A DNA stretch of 64,000 nucleotides, from contig JAQBOM010000009.1 in assembly GCA_028288025.1 (NCBI GenBank), positions 1-64,000 of the forward strand, read 5' to 3'. Positions 36,272-45,474 of the stretch are shown in pieces; positions within the stretch are counted from its first letter, which is position 1; each line of letters opens with the position of its first letter. The stretch is from Mucilaginibacter sp. Its GTDB lineage: Bacteria; Bacteroidota; Bacteroidia; Sphingobacteriales; Sphingobacteriaceae. The translations under genes were made by a program, and so were the position numbers. The notes below the pieces were generated by a model, which saw only the letters and a program-made list of their open reading frames with translations, was not told where the DNA came from and searched no databases.

Positions 36272-36272
36272 T

Positions 36273-37409
36273 ATGTTTGACTATCTAATTGTAGGAGCCG
36301 GTTTTGCCGGGAGTGTGCTGGCTGAACGATTGGCCAGCACCGAAAATAAAAAAGTATTAATTATCGACAAACGCAATCATATAGGCGGAAACGCATACGA
36401 TTATTATAACGACGACGGGATATTAATTCATAAATACGGCCCCCATATTTTTCATACCAATAGCAAGGATGTATTTAATTACCTGTCAAAATTTACTGAA
36501 TGGCGTAATTACCAGCATAAGGTATTGGCATGTGTTGACGGGCAGCAGGTACCCATACCAATTAACCTGACCACTATTAACAGTTTGTACGGTTTAAGCC
36601 TCAGCAGCCACGAAGTTGAAGATTTTTTAGCTTCAAAAGCCGAAGATATACAGCAGGTCCGTACCTCTGAAGATGTAGTGTTAAAAGCCGTTGGCCGGGA
36701 GTTGTACGAAAAATTCTTTAAAGGGTACACAAAAAAGCAATGGGACCTGGATCCTTCGCAGCTTGATGCTTCGGTAACGGCAAGGGTGCCAACGCGAACC
36801 AATAAGGACGACCGATATTTTACCGATACCTACCAGGCCATGCCGCTTTACGGTTATACAAAGATGTTCGAAAAAATGCTGGACCATCCCAATATAAAGG
36901 TCATGACTAATACAGATTATCATGAGATTGTAGATGCCATCCCGTTTAAGAAAATGATTTTTACGGGGCCGGTTGATGAGTACTTCGATTATTGCTATGG
37001 GAAACTTCCATACAGGTCGCTGAAGTTCAAATTCGAAACGCTCGACCAGGAGCAGTACCAGCAAACCGGTACGGTCAACTATCCAAACGATTATGCATTT
37101 ACCCGTATAACGGAGTTTAAATACCTCACCGGGCAAAAGCATGCAAAAACAAGCCTTGTATATGAGTACCCGAAGGCAGAAGGCGATCCGTATTACCCTA
37201 TACCGCGGCCCGAAAATGCCGCACTATATAAAAAATACCAGGAGCTGGCCGGGCAGTCGGGTACCTATTTCGTTGGGCGGCTGGCTACTTATAAATATTA
37301 TAATATGGACCAGGTAGTTGCCCAGGCATTGGCAACCTTCAAAAAAATTCAGTCTGAAAATGCAAATGAACCCTTGTACAGCGAAACACGCGTCGGCGAC
37401 GAATATTGA
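36273..37409 (+). CDS. glf: UDP-galactopyranose mutase
   Basis: A 378-residue flavoenzyme that interconverts UDP-galactopyranose and UDP-galactofuranose, the precursor of galactofuranose in surface glycans. The FAD motif VGAGFAGSVLAERLA is at the N terminus, followed by NHIGGNAYDYY and KYGPHIFHTN; the active-site region TRITEFKYLTGQ and the C-terminal GRLATYKYYNMDQVVAQAL are typical. Length and motifs match bacterial Glf. It overlaps the next gene by about 44 bases. Confidence 0.97.
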   Translation: MFDYLIVGAGFAGSVLAERLASTENKKVLIIDKRNHIGGNAYDYYNDDGILIHKYGPHIFHTNSKDVFNYLSKFTEWRNYQHKVLACVDGQQVPIPINLTTINSLYGLSLSSHEVEDFLASKAEDIQQVRTSEDVVLKAVGRELYEKFFKGYTKKQWDLDPSQLDASVTARVPTRTNKDDRYFTDTYQAMPLYGYTKMFEKMLDHPNIKVMTNTDYHEIVDAIPFKKMIFTGPVDEYFDYCYGKLPYRSLKFKFETLDQEQYQQTGTVNYPNDYAFTRITEFKYLTGQKHAKTSLVYEYPKAEGDPYYPIPRPENAALYKKYQELAGQSGTYFVGRLATYKYYNMDQVVAQALATFKKIQSENANEPLYSETRVGDEY

Positions 37410-39549
37410 AATTTGGGGTGGCATTGAGTGTACCATAAACCGGGTGAACGACCAATACTTTGACCAGCTCGACTACGCAGGTCATTACCTGCGCGACGAG
37501 GACATTGAACTTTTTGCAGAGCTCGGGGTAAAAAAAATACGCTACCCGCTGTTATGGGAACGGCATCAGCCCGACCAGCATATGCAGATAGACTGGTCGC
37601 ATACGGCTAAACGCCTGCAATTGCTTAGGTCAAAAAATATTAACATAATCGCAGGCCTGGTGCATCATGGCAGTGGCCCGGCGTTTGTCGGCATGGACGA
37701 TGAAACATTTGTACAGGGGCTGGCAAGCTATGCCCTTAAGGTGGCCGGCCAGTTCCCGTGGATAGACCATTATACGCCGGTTAACGAGCCGCTCACCACC
37801 GCCCGTTTTTGCGGCTTATATGGTATATGGTATCCGCACCGCAGCGACGACCATGGCTTTTGCCGGATTTTGGTGAACGAATGCCGGGCAACTGTTTTGG
37901 CCATGCAGGCGATACGCAAAATAAATCCGGCCGCAAAGTTGGTACAAACCGAAGATTTGGGAAGGGTTCACAGCACGCCGGTGCTGCAATACCAGGCCGA
38001 CTTTGAAAATCAAAGAAGGTGGCTCGGGTTTGACCTGTTAGCCGGAAAAGTAACCCCGGGGCACGCCTTGTGGCAATACCTTGTGGATGCGGGTATAAAC
38101 CCCCAAGAATTGGAGTTTTTTGTTGAAAACAAATGCGCGCCCGATATAATGGGCTTTAATCACTACCTGACCAGCGAACGGTACCTTGATGAAAATATAA
38201 ACAATTATCCGCCGCATACGCATGGGGGCAACGCAAGGCACCGGTATGCCGATGTAGAAGCGGTGCGGGTTGGCCACATCGAACCCGATGGCCCGTACAA
38301 ACTGCTTAAAGACGCCTGGAACCGGTATAAAATTCCCATAGCTGTTACCGAGGTGCATTTGCATTGCACCCGCGAGGAGCAAATGCGTTGGCTAAGCACG
38401 CTATGGCAGGCCGCTCTACAACTTGAAAATGACGGCATTCCCATTAAAGCAATCACGCCATGGGCATTTCTGGGCGCCTTCGGCTGGAACCGGCTGCTTA
38501 CTGTTCCGAAGGGCAGTTATGAGCCCGGTGTATTTGATTTAAGCACAGGGCAGCCGCGTGCTACAGTGCTCGGTAAAATGATTCGTTCGTACAGCCACAA
38601 TCAAAGCTATACGCACCCATTGATAAGCAGCGATGGCTGGTGGAAGCGCGACACGCGGGTGATCTATGGTAAAAACGCTTTTATAAGTTCCGATAGCTGC
38701 AGCCAAAGCGGCCAGCCGCTGTTGATAGTTGGCAAAAGCGGCACACTGGCCAATGCCTTTGCAAAAATATGCAGTGCCCGGGGCATTTATTACGAAATTT
38801 TGGGGCGGCCTCAATTGGATGTTACCGATTTGCTGCAGCTTGAAAAAACGATCCTGGAGAAAAACCCGTGGGCTATAGTGAATACGGCAGGATATGTGCG
38901 GGTGGACGATGCCGAAATGGAGTCGGGCAGCTGTTTTGCGCTAAATACCCATGGCGCGGCTAACCTGGCGCTTCTTTGTAATAAGTATAATATCAAACTA
39001 CTTACCTTTTCCACCGACCTGGTTTTCAATGGCAATAAATCATACCCCTATACGGAGAATGACGGCAAAAGTCCATTAAACGTATATGGTCGCAGCAAAG
39101 CGTTTGCCGAAGAAAAAGTGATGCGCCTCAATAGCAACGCGCTGATCATAAGAACATCGGCATTTTTTGGCCCGTGGGATAATTCTAACTTTATTACCGT
39201 TGCACTGAATAGCTTGAAACAAGGCAACGCGTTTACAGCGATAAATGACGTTGTGGTTTCGCCTACTTATGTTCCCGATCTTGTAAATACAAGCCTGGAT
39301 CTAATGATTGATGACGAATCAGGAATATGGCATTTGAGCAATAAAGCACAAATATCGTGGTCCGGTCTCGCCTTTGCTATTGCCGAACGGGGAGGCCACA
39401 ACACAAGCCTTATTTTGCCAAAGCCGCTTAACCAATTTAAATTCAAGGCGAAACGGCCGCTTTACAGCGTTTTATCAAGCCGGCGCGGAAATATTTTACC
39501 AACACTGGATGATGCATTGAACAGGTACTTTTCGGAAATAGCCGTTTAA
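37366..39549 (+). CDS. Fusion of GH1-like hydrolase and RmlD-like sugar-nucleotide reductase
   Basis: A protein of about 728 residues in two domains. Residues 10-400 are a GH1-like barrel with Glu141 in TPVNEP (acid/base) and Glu329 in AVTEVH (nucleophile), relative to a start at 37366. Residues 455-725 are an RmlD/dTDP-4-dehydrorhamnose-reductase-like extended SDR: GKSGTLANAF at 456 (dinucleotide turn), NTAGYVRVDDAE, STDLVFNG and YGRSK with Tyr574/Lys578. Both active sites look intact. The ATGs at 37360 and 37366 lie inside the glf gene, so the start is uncertain. Such a fusion of a glycosidase with a nucleotide-sugar reductase is uncommon; it suggests linked sugar processing, unproven. Confidence 0.88.
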   Translation: MNPCTAKHASATNIEIWGGIECTINRVNDQYFDQLDYAGHYLRDEDIELFAELGVKKIRYPLLWERHQPDQHMQIDWSHTAKRLQLLRSKNINIIAGLVHHGSGPAFVGMDDETFVQGLASYALKVAGQFPWIDHYTPVNEPLTTARFCGLYGIWYPHRSDDHGFCRILVNECRATVLAMQAIRKINPAAKLVQTEDLGRVHSTPVLQYQADFENQRRWLGFDLLAGKVTPGHALWQYLVDAGINPQELEFFVENKCAPDIMGFNHYLTSERYLDENINNYPPHTHGGNARHRYADVEAVRVGHIEPDGPYKLLKDAWNRYKIPIAVTEVHLHCTREEQMRWLSTLWQAALQLENDGIPIKAITPWAFLGAFGWNRLLTVPKGSYEPGVFDLSTGQPRATVLGKMIRSYSHNQSYTHPLISSDGWWKRDTRVIYGKNAFISSDSCSQSGQPLLIVGKSGTLANAFAKICSARGIYYEILGRPQLDVTDLLQLEKTILEKNPWAIVNTAGYVRVDDAEMESGSCFALNTHGAANLALLCNKYNIKLLTFSTDLVFNGNKSYPYTENDGKSPLNVYGRSKAFAEEKVMRLNSNALIIRTSAFFGPWDNSNFITVALNSLKQGNAFTAINDVVVSPTYVPDLVNTSLDLMIDDESGIWHLSNKAQISWSGLAFAIAERGGHNTSLILPKPLNQFKFKAKRPLYSVLSSRRGNILPTLDDALNRYFSEIAV

Positions 39550-39571
39550 GACGTTAAAATAGTCATTCTTC

Positions 39572-40273
39572 ATGATCATGAAAAAGCAGGATATACACTT
39601 TTTTGATATACACCGTATCCTTTTCGGGCAAACACCGCCGCTGTTTTTGATCGAGGTATTTTTTCGCACGCTGATATTGTACATTTTCCTTTTGTTTATA
39701 CTTCGCTGGCTGGGCAAGCGCATGAGCGGCGGGCTGTCGATTATGGAGCTGGCGGTGATGTTAACCCTGGGGGCGATTGTCTGCGTACCTATGCAAATCC
39801 CCGACAGGGGTATTCTGCAGGGTTTTGTTTTGCTGCTATGCGGCTTAATTTTTCAAAGAAGCCTGAGCTTGGGCGGCGTATTAAGCAAACCCGTTGAGGA
39901 TATGGCACATGGCAAGGTTGCCTTACTGGTAAAGGACGGTATATTACAATTGCAGGTTATGGAAAAGGAGCGCATTTCAAAACAGCAGCTTTTTGCACAA
40001 TTACGAAGAGTTAAGGTTTTTAACCTGGGATCGGTTGAAAGAATTTACCTGGAGGCAAGCGGTCTCTATAGCATTTTTATGATGGAGAAGCCAAAACCTG
40101 GTTTATCGGTTTTGCCGCTTGACGACAAAGAGATTAACGACCAAATGAAGCACGCTGCCGATATACACGGTGAATTGATGGTATGTGCGCATTGCGGATA
40201 TGTAAAACCTGCTGATAATAAAACCGCATGTCCAGACTGTGGCAATTCCGAATGGGCTAAAGCAATAATTTGA
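39572..40273 (+). CDS. DUF421 membrane protein with zinc-ribbon-like tail, copy A
   Basis: A 233-residue protein. Three membrane helices lie at about residues 28-100 (TLILYIFLLFILRWLGKRMS and the next two), followed by the DUF421/YetF cytoplasmic domain (KQQLFAQLRRVKVFNLGSVE). The final 35 residues add CAHCG...CPDCGNSEW, a CxxC...CxxC rubredoxin-like knuckle that is not part of ordinary YetF. YetF-like proteins have been linked to spore or envelope stress; this role is not established here. Its stop overlaps the TTG region of the next copy. Confidence 0.85.
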   Translation: MIMKKQDIHFFDIHRILFGQTPPLFLIEVFFRTLILYIFLLFILRWLGKRMSGGLSIMELAVMLTLGAIVCVPMQIPDRGILQGFVLLLCGLIFQRSLSLGGVLSKPVEDMAHGKVALLVKDGILQLQVMEKERISKQQLFAQLRRVKVFNLGSVERIYLEASGLYSIFMMEKPKPGLSVLPLDDKEINDQMKHAADIHGELMVCAHCGYVKPADNKTACPDCGNSEWAKAII

Positions 40274-40278
40274 TTGAA

Positions 40279-40968
40279 ATGAAACCGGGAGAATGGAATT
40301 TATCGGATTGGCAAAGAATTTTCGTCGGGGAGGTGCCCGGCAGCTTTTATATTGAGTTGCTGGTTAGGTCTGCCATTATTTATATGCTGCTGATGGTTTC
40401 AATGCGGCTAATGGGCAAACGGATGAGCGGACTGATGGGCCGCAACGAGCTTGTAGCCATGGTAGCACTGGCGGCCGCGGTAGGTATCCCGTTAACTGCG
40501 CCCGACAGGGGAATCCTGCCAGCATTTATTATTGCCTTTTTGGTGGTCTATATCGAAAGACAGATATCATCAATCGCCTACAAGAATGCGAAATTTGATA
40601 AATATGTGTATGGCAGCCTTGATATACTGGTTAATGATTCGGTTATAGATTTTAAGGCCATGAAAAAAGTACGCGTATCCCGTGAGCGGTTGGTGGCACA
40701 GTTGCGTTCATTGGGGTACAAACACCTTGGTAGAATTAAGCGGGTTTACCTGGAGGCGAACGGGATTTTCACCATAATTGAATATCAGAAACCACAGCCT
40801 GGGCTTTCTATTCTTCCGACCTGGGACGTCGAGTTCAATGCCAGGCTGCGCCCCTCTGATGATACAATGGTTTGTCAAACCTGCGGTACAACAAAAAAGA
40901 AGCCGTTTCCCGAAAAAACGAAGTGTCAGCATTGTAAAGATTTAAACTGGACCGCTGCTGTCGAATAA
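40279..40968 (+). CDS. DUF421 membrane protein with zinc-ribbon-like tail, copy B
   Basis: A 229-residue paralog of the previous gene: three N-terminal membrane helices (IIYMLLMVSMRLMGKRMSGL), the DUF421 domain (RERLVAQLRSLGYKHLGRIK) and a C-terminal CQTCG...CQHCKDLNW zinc knuckle. The ATG at 40279 is preferred over a TTG at 40270 that overlaps the upstream stop. Two copies in tandem suggest a hetero-oligomer. Possibly part of the glf operon by proximity (23 bases from the fusion gene to copy A), function unknown. Confidence 0.85.
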   Translation: MKPGEWNLSDWQRIFVGEVPGSFYIELLVRSAIIYMLLMVSMRLMGKRMSGLMGRNELVAMVALAAAVGIPLTAPDRGILPAFIIAFLVVYIERQISSIAYKNAKFDKYVYGSLDILVNDSVIDFKAMKKVRVSRERLVAQLRSLGYKHLGRIKRVYLEANGIFTIIEYQKPQPGLSILPTWDVEFNARLRPSDDTMVCQTCGTTKKKPFPEKTKCQHCKDLNWTAAVE

Positions 40969-40995
40969 AAGGCCCGCGGTTAACAGGCCCTTTTT
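40968..40995 (+). terminator. Candidate intrinsic terminator of the glf-DUF421 operon
   Basis: AAAGGCC (40968-40974) can pair with GGCC(C)TTT ending near 40993, with a C bulge and an 11-base loop, followed by a short T run. It begins in the stop codon of the last DUF421 gene. The stem is short, so confidence is moderate. Confidence 0.4.
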
Positions 40996-41026
40996 ATTGA
41001 TGCATTTAAGATTAGGTCGGCCCTGC

Positions 41027-41743
41027 TTAATAAAAAATAGCGTTCGCCAAAACACTAATGCCTAATTGGTCGGTGTTGTTGGTTGACGCGGCCAATCCAC
41101 GCAGCCAGATGGTATAAACAAAACCGTTGTTAAGCGTAACATTTGGCAGTGTTGCTAAAACCGTGGTTGTTCCTGCCTGGCGAACCTCAAGGCTATAGCT
41201 TGCATTCCCGCCAATATTCGCAAACGACGAATATCCTTTAAATCCTTTATTTGCAACCAGCACCGCTCCGCCTGTAATAGCCAGGTCAACTGCCGGCGCG
41301 TCAGGGCTTAAATTAACAAACCGGATACCGGCACTTCCGGTAGGGGGCTTAATAAGTGAATCTGTAAGCAATAAAATTTGCGGATGCGCCGGCGTATTTA
41401 CAAGGAAAAGCGAATAAGTATTATTTTGAGTCAAATGAATGGTATCCGACAAAATTACATTCCCGGTGCCGTGATTATAAAAATTGGCATTTCGTTTACC
41501 GGTAAAGGCGCGGAAGTAATCGATATTATCGCCAAAAGCTAAAGGCCAGTAATTTATATGGTTATTATCAAGCGAAAAATCCAATGGCGGCTGGTCAGGC
41601 GAGGCTTGTATAAAAGTTAATAATGCGGCGGGCGGGCTATAATATTGGCTGTCATTGTTTTTAAGACAGGAAGAGAATGAAAGCAAGCCGATAATACCAA
41701 TAATTGATAACAAGGCTTTTGACATGTTTTTATAATTTTTCAT
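41027..41743 (-). CDS. DUF4397-domain lipoprotein
   Basis: A 238-residue protein. The N terminus ends in GLLSFSSC, a lipobox with predicted lipidated Cys26. The mature part has the DUF4397 pattern: LTFIQASPDQPPLDFSLDN, then IRFVNLSPDAPAVDLAITGG and a final VYTIWLRGLA segment, a pair of beta-sandwich repeats. The family is common as surface lipoproteins in Bacteroidota; the role is unknown. It is convergent with the DUF421 genes. Confidence 0.83.
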   Translation of the reverse strand: MKNYKNMSKALLSIIGIIGLLSFSSCLKNNDSQYYSPPAALLTFIQASPDQPPLDFSLDNNHINYWPLAFGDNIDYFRAFTGKRNANFYNHGTGNVILSDTIHLTQNNTYSLFLVNTPAHPQILLLTDSLIKPPTGSAGIRFVNLSPDAPAVDLAITGGAVLVANKGFKGYSSFANIGGNASYSLEVRQAGTTTVLATLPNVTLNNGFVYTIWLRGLAASTNNTDQLGISVLANAIFY

Positions 41744-41897
41744 AATGGAAGTATTTATTTACTCATATACTAAACATTACGGATGCGCCAGGCAAATCGT
41801 TACACTAAATATCAAAAAATTGAGTGAAAAAAGACCAGATATGCTCAATTCCAAAATTAAAATCCTTGTGGCCGGGCGATAGGATAAGAAAATAATC

Positions 41898-42944
41898 TTA
41901 TCCTGATATCCATTTCCCGAAAGGTATTTTAGAGATGAGCCATACCAGTAGCAACGATAATATAAAACATATTAATGCGGTAAGCGGTATACTCACTATC
42001 GGCACGCAAAGTTTATAGTTGATACCAAAAGGGTCTTCGAGAAAGTATAGCACAAGGGCATGGCTGAGGTAAATGCCATAATTATACCTGCCGGCAAACC
42101 CGGATATTCGTGTAAGTATGGGCGGCATTTTGATCACGGTTCGCTTAGCGATCATAAATGCGCTTACGGATACCATCAGCACTGCGGGGTTTAGCGGCTC
42201 ATAGAATAGCGTTCCCGGCCATTTGGTGTAGGGAATAATGAACCATGTGCCGGCAGCAATCAGCACAACGCTAAAAACAAGCAGTAATATCATCCACAAA
42301 CGCAGTGTCTTTATGTTGAAATCCTTAAAGGCCAGGTAATATCCCAGTACCAGGTACCCCACGTAACCAGCAAAATAATGCAGGTCGACAACCGGATTAA
42401 ACCTGGATAAGTAAGGCTGGCTCAGCATCATCACAACAAACCATACGATTAAAAAATACAGTATTTCTTTTTCGTTGGAATTGCGCACAAACTTGCCGAT
42501 AACGGGTATAAAGAAATAAAGCCCGATAAGCATATAAACATACCACAAATGATATGAACTGCCATATTTTAGTGCATGAAGCACCAGCTTTATGTTAGCC
42601 CAGGCATCGCCGGTAAAAGTAATTTCGTCATTATACCACGAATAGCCGATATAAACCAGGCTCCAGAACAGGAACGGAACCAATATCCTGGCCAGCCGCT
42701 TTTTAAGAAAATCGCCTAATTCATATTCCCTGTTCAACGAAAGGGTGCCGGTTACCATTACAAAAACAGGCACCGCAAAACGCACAGCTGCGTTTAAAAA
42801 ATCCGCCATCCACCAGTCTGATAAGGGAACTTTCCCGTATTGCATCATTAAGGGTGCCGCGCAGTGCAATATAATAACAGCGTATAAAGCAATCAGTCGT
42901 AAATTGTTTATCCAGCTGATGGTTTCGGTTTTGGCGGGAGACAT
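41898..42944 (-). CDS. Acyltransferase-3-family membrane protein
   Basis: A 348-residue integral membrane protein with about ten helices, of the PF01757 acyltransferase family that transfers acetyl or other acyl groups to surface polysaccharides. The conserved start INNLRLIALYAVIILHCAAP holds the catalytic-type His, and a loop FLKKRLARILVPFLFWSLVY follows. No second catalytic domain. It stands alone; a link to the capsule locus 10 kb away is only speculative. Confidence 0.87.
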   Translation of the reverse strand: MSPAKTETISWINNLRLIALYAVIILHCAAPLMMQYGKVPLSDWWMADFLNAAVRFAVPVFVMVTGTLSLNREYELGDFLKKRLARILVPFLFWSLVYIGYSWYNDEITFTGDAWANIKLVLHALKYGSSYHLWYVYMLIGLYFFIPVIGKFVRNSNEKEILYFLIVWFVVMMLSQPYLSRFNPVVDLHYFAGYVGYLVLGYYLAFKDFNIKTLRLWMILLLVFSVVLIAAGTWFIIPYTKWPGTLFYEPLNPAVLMVSVSAFMIAKRTVIKMPPILTRISGFAGRYNYGIYLSHALVLYFLEDPFGINYKLCVPIVSIPLTALICFILSLLLVWLISKIPFGKWISG

Positions 42945-43498
42945 GGTAGCGCGAAAGATTTTTTAAAAATAGCTTTTTTTGTCTCATTCCAAACCACCTT
43001 CTTCAGGCGCAAAATATTATCAAAATAATTACTGGTGTATTTACAGATCGGCTTGCGGTGGCAACTAAATCCTTTATACAGGACTGTTCTGTCTTAAAAA
43101 AGATACCGGTTTGCATGGTTTCCCTATATCAAACCTTCTTGAATAGAAATTGAAATGGCACAGGTTTACCCGGCTTATACGTCGTGGGCGGGTAGTAAAA
43201 CAGATTGCTGGAAGTTATAAAAGGGCTTAATTCCGGACGGTTAGTACCTTAAAAAAAGTCACAGTCATTTTTTTCTAACAAACTGTTTTTACCTGGATTA
43301 TGTAACATTTATGTGGTAATTCGCTGGTTTTTAAAATGTTACGAAAAAATTTAATCGGTTAAATGAGATTTAGATGAATTGTAATTTTTTCTCTCTGAAA
43401 GAAAATATAAAAATAATTAGGAAATAAAAATTCTTTTCCGTTATATTTGTGAGCAACGAAATTACCTATTAATTAAAACTATTGATTAAACTATTGCT
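42945..43498. other. Long intergenic gap upstream of the beta-helix gene
   Basis: 554 bases with no open frame of note on either strand. The part nearest the beta-helix gene (43260-43480) is very AT-rich and holds a -7-like box. No repeat family or RNA gene was recognised. Confidence 0.6.
43442..43449 (+). promoter_or_regulatory. Candidate -7 promoter element for the beta-helix lipoprotein
   Basis: TATATTTG fits TAnnTTTG, 49 bases before the ATG, leaving an AT-rich leader of about 43 bases. No clear -33 TTTG. Confidence 0.42.
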
Positions 43499-45403
43499 AT
43501 GAAAAGAAAACTTTTAGCACTACTTAGTGTGGGTGTATTACTGTGGTCTGCCTGTTCTAAAACAGGTATCAGTCCTAATACCCCTTCAACTTTATCAACC
43601 AATTTTCATGCCAAAACCTTAGCGGCCTACACGGCGTCAAGCCCAATTAACCTAAACGGACAGCACGATGTTACCATCAGCGGTAAGTCTATCAACGGGG
43701 GCACTGTTCCCGCTATTACCTTAAGCAATTGTTATAATGTACATATTACCGCCAACAGTTTAGGCAACTCATCAAACGTTGGTATAAACCTGTATAACTG
43801 CTACAACATCACCATTGATAACAATTTTATTAACAACGTAAGCTGCGGTGTATATGTTGATCACTCAACCGGCGGCGGTATAATAGTTACCGGTAATCAA
43901 TTTTTAAACATGCAAGGTCCCGGGCCGCGGGGCCAGTTTGTGCAGTTTAACACGGTAAGCGGTACCAACAACTCCATTACGTATAATAAATGCCAGAACA
44001 ATTTGGGCCAAAGTAACCCGCAGGAAGGCATTAACCTGTACAAAAGCAACGGTACGGCTGCAAGCCCTATACAGGTTGTTGGTAACTGGATATTGGGCGG
44101 CGGCCCGGCATCTGCAAGCGGCGGCATCCAATTAGGCGACAGCGGCGGCTCGTATGAAATAGCTTCCGATAATATACTGGTTAACCCGGGGCAGATGGGC
44201 ATATCCATTTCGGGTGGCGATCATATCTCGGCAGTTAATAATACCGTGTATGGAAAGAATCAATATTTTACTAACGTTGGTGTTGTGGTATGGGGACAGG
44301 CTGGGGCCTCAGTTACGAATGCAACCATCAGCGGTAACAAGATAAACTTTAAAAGCTCGTCCGGTGCCCAGAATGATTACTGGCTGGCATCAGGCGAGTA
44401 CACACCTACAGGATGGAGTTCAAATACCTGGAACGCAGCTATCGATGCGAATGTTCTGCCTTCGGTAATTGTTTCGGATCCAGGCACCGCAACGGCAACC
44501 CCCGCTGCTGCCAGCCCGTCACCTGCAACCACCGCGACGGTAGTTCCGGCAACAACTACTGCTTCCTCCGGCGTGATCAACTTAAATGGCGCGCATGACA
44601 TGACCATCAGCGGAAAAACCATCAGCGGCGGCAATGTATCTTGCATCAAATTAACAAATTGCTACAATATTTATATCACCAAATGCAACCTGTCGAATTC
44701 GACCGCAAATGGTATTGAGCTAAGCAATTGTACCAACGTAACAATGGAGGCTAACAACATTTCGAATGTGGCATCGGGTATAGTGGTAAGCAATTGTCCA
44801 AGCGGCAGCATTAATATTTATTCGAACCAGATGCGGAATATGACAGGCCCCTATGGTTCTTTCGTGCAGTTTAGCAGTGTGAACGGCAGCAATAACATCG
44901 GTTATAACAAGCTCGAAAATATTGCCGGCGCAAGCAATGGCGAAACAGCAATTCATTTAAATCAATGTTATGGCACATCCGGCAGCCCGATCAATATCAC
45001 AGGTAACTGGATACGCGGCGGCGGCCCGGCCGGATCAAGCGGTGGTATCAACTTAGGCGACCAGGGTGGCGCTTACCAGATTGCCCAAAACAATATAATA
45101 GTTGATCCGGGACAACATGGTATGGCCATTGTCGGTGGCGATCACATTTCCATGATCAATAACAGCATTTATGCCAGGGCACAGTCGTTTACAAATGTGG
45201 GGTTATACGTTTGGGGACAAGGCGGGCATTCTATTACAAATAGTACCGTTAGCGGCAACCAGGTAAACTTTACCAACGCGCAGGGCGTTCAAAACAGCGT
45301 TTGGCTGGCCGGCGGGGAAGCAACACCTGCAGGATGGAGCACAAATGCATGGGGAGCTAATATTAATGCTTCGATATTGCCGGCTACTGTCGTTTCATTT
45401 TAA
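43499..45403 (+). CDS. Parallel beta-helix lipoprotein with an internal duplication
   Basis: A 634-residue secreted protein. The signal ends in VLLWSAC (lipidated Cys19). Two similar right-handed beta-helix units follow, the first from about residue 48 to 325, the second from about 358 to the end: INLNGQHDVTISGKSI and INLNGAHDMTISGKTI start them 310 residues apart, and the later landmarks (WILGGGPASASGGIQLGD and WIRGGGPAGSSGGINLGD) match too. They are joined by an Ala/Thr/Pro-rich linker. Such folds are seen in carbohydrate-active enzymes and adhesins; no catalytic residues can be assigned. A strong terminator follows. Confidence 0.88.
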   Translation: MKRKLLALLSVGVLLWSACSKTGISPNTPSTLSTNFHAKTLAAYTASSPINLNGQHDVTISGKSINGGTVPAITLSNCYNVHITANSLGNSSNVGINLYNCYNITIDNNFINNVSCGVYVDHSTGGGIIVTGNQFLNMQGPGPRGQFVQFNTVSGTNNSITYNKCQNNLGQSNPQEGINLYKSNGTAASPIQVVGNWILGGGPASASGGIQLGDSGGSYEIASDNILVNPGQMGISISGGDHISAVNNTVYGKNQYFTNVGVVVWGQAGASVTNATISGNKINFKSSSGAQNDYWLASGEYTPTGWSSNTWNAAIDANVLPSVIVSDPGTATATPAAASPSPATTATVVPATTTASSGVINLNGAHDMTISGKTISGGNVSCIKLTNCYNIYITKCNLSNSTANGIELSNCTNVTMEANNISNVASGIVVSNCPSGSINIYSNQMRNMTGPYGSFVQFSSVNGSNNIGYNKLENIAGASNGETAIHLNQCYGTSGSPINITGNWIRGGGPAGSSGGINLGDQGGAYQIAQNNIIVDPGQHGMAIVGGDHISMINNSIYARAQSFTNVGLYVWGQGGHSITNSTVSGNQVNFTNAQGVQNSVWLAGGEATPAGWSTNAWGANINASILPATVVSF

Positions 45404-45423
45404 ACAGTAGGTTTTATAAGATT

Positions 45424-45457
45424 AAAAGCCGGGGCGTTTATGCGCCCCGGCTTTTTT
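45424..45457 (+). terminator. Strong intrinsic terminator after the beta-helix gene
   Basis: AAAAGCCGGGGCG pairs perfectly with CGCCCCGGCTTTT around a short loop, and the T run continues past the stem. It ends 18 bases before the stop of the convergent DoxX gene and could serve both strands. Confidence 0.88.
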
Positions 45458-45474
45458 GTGCTAATCTGGTAACT

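Noticed and set aside
36681..37142. 153-codon antisense frame in glf
   Set aside because: Shadow of a conserved enzyme; no motif or start context.
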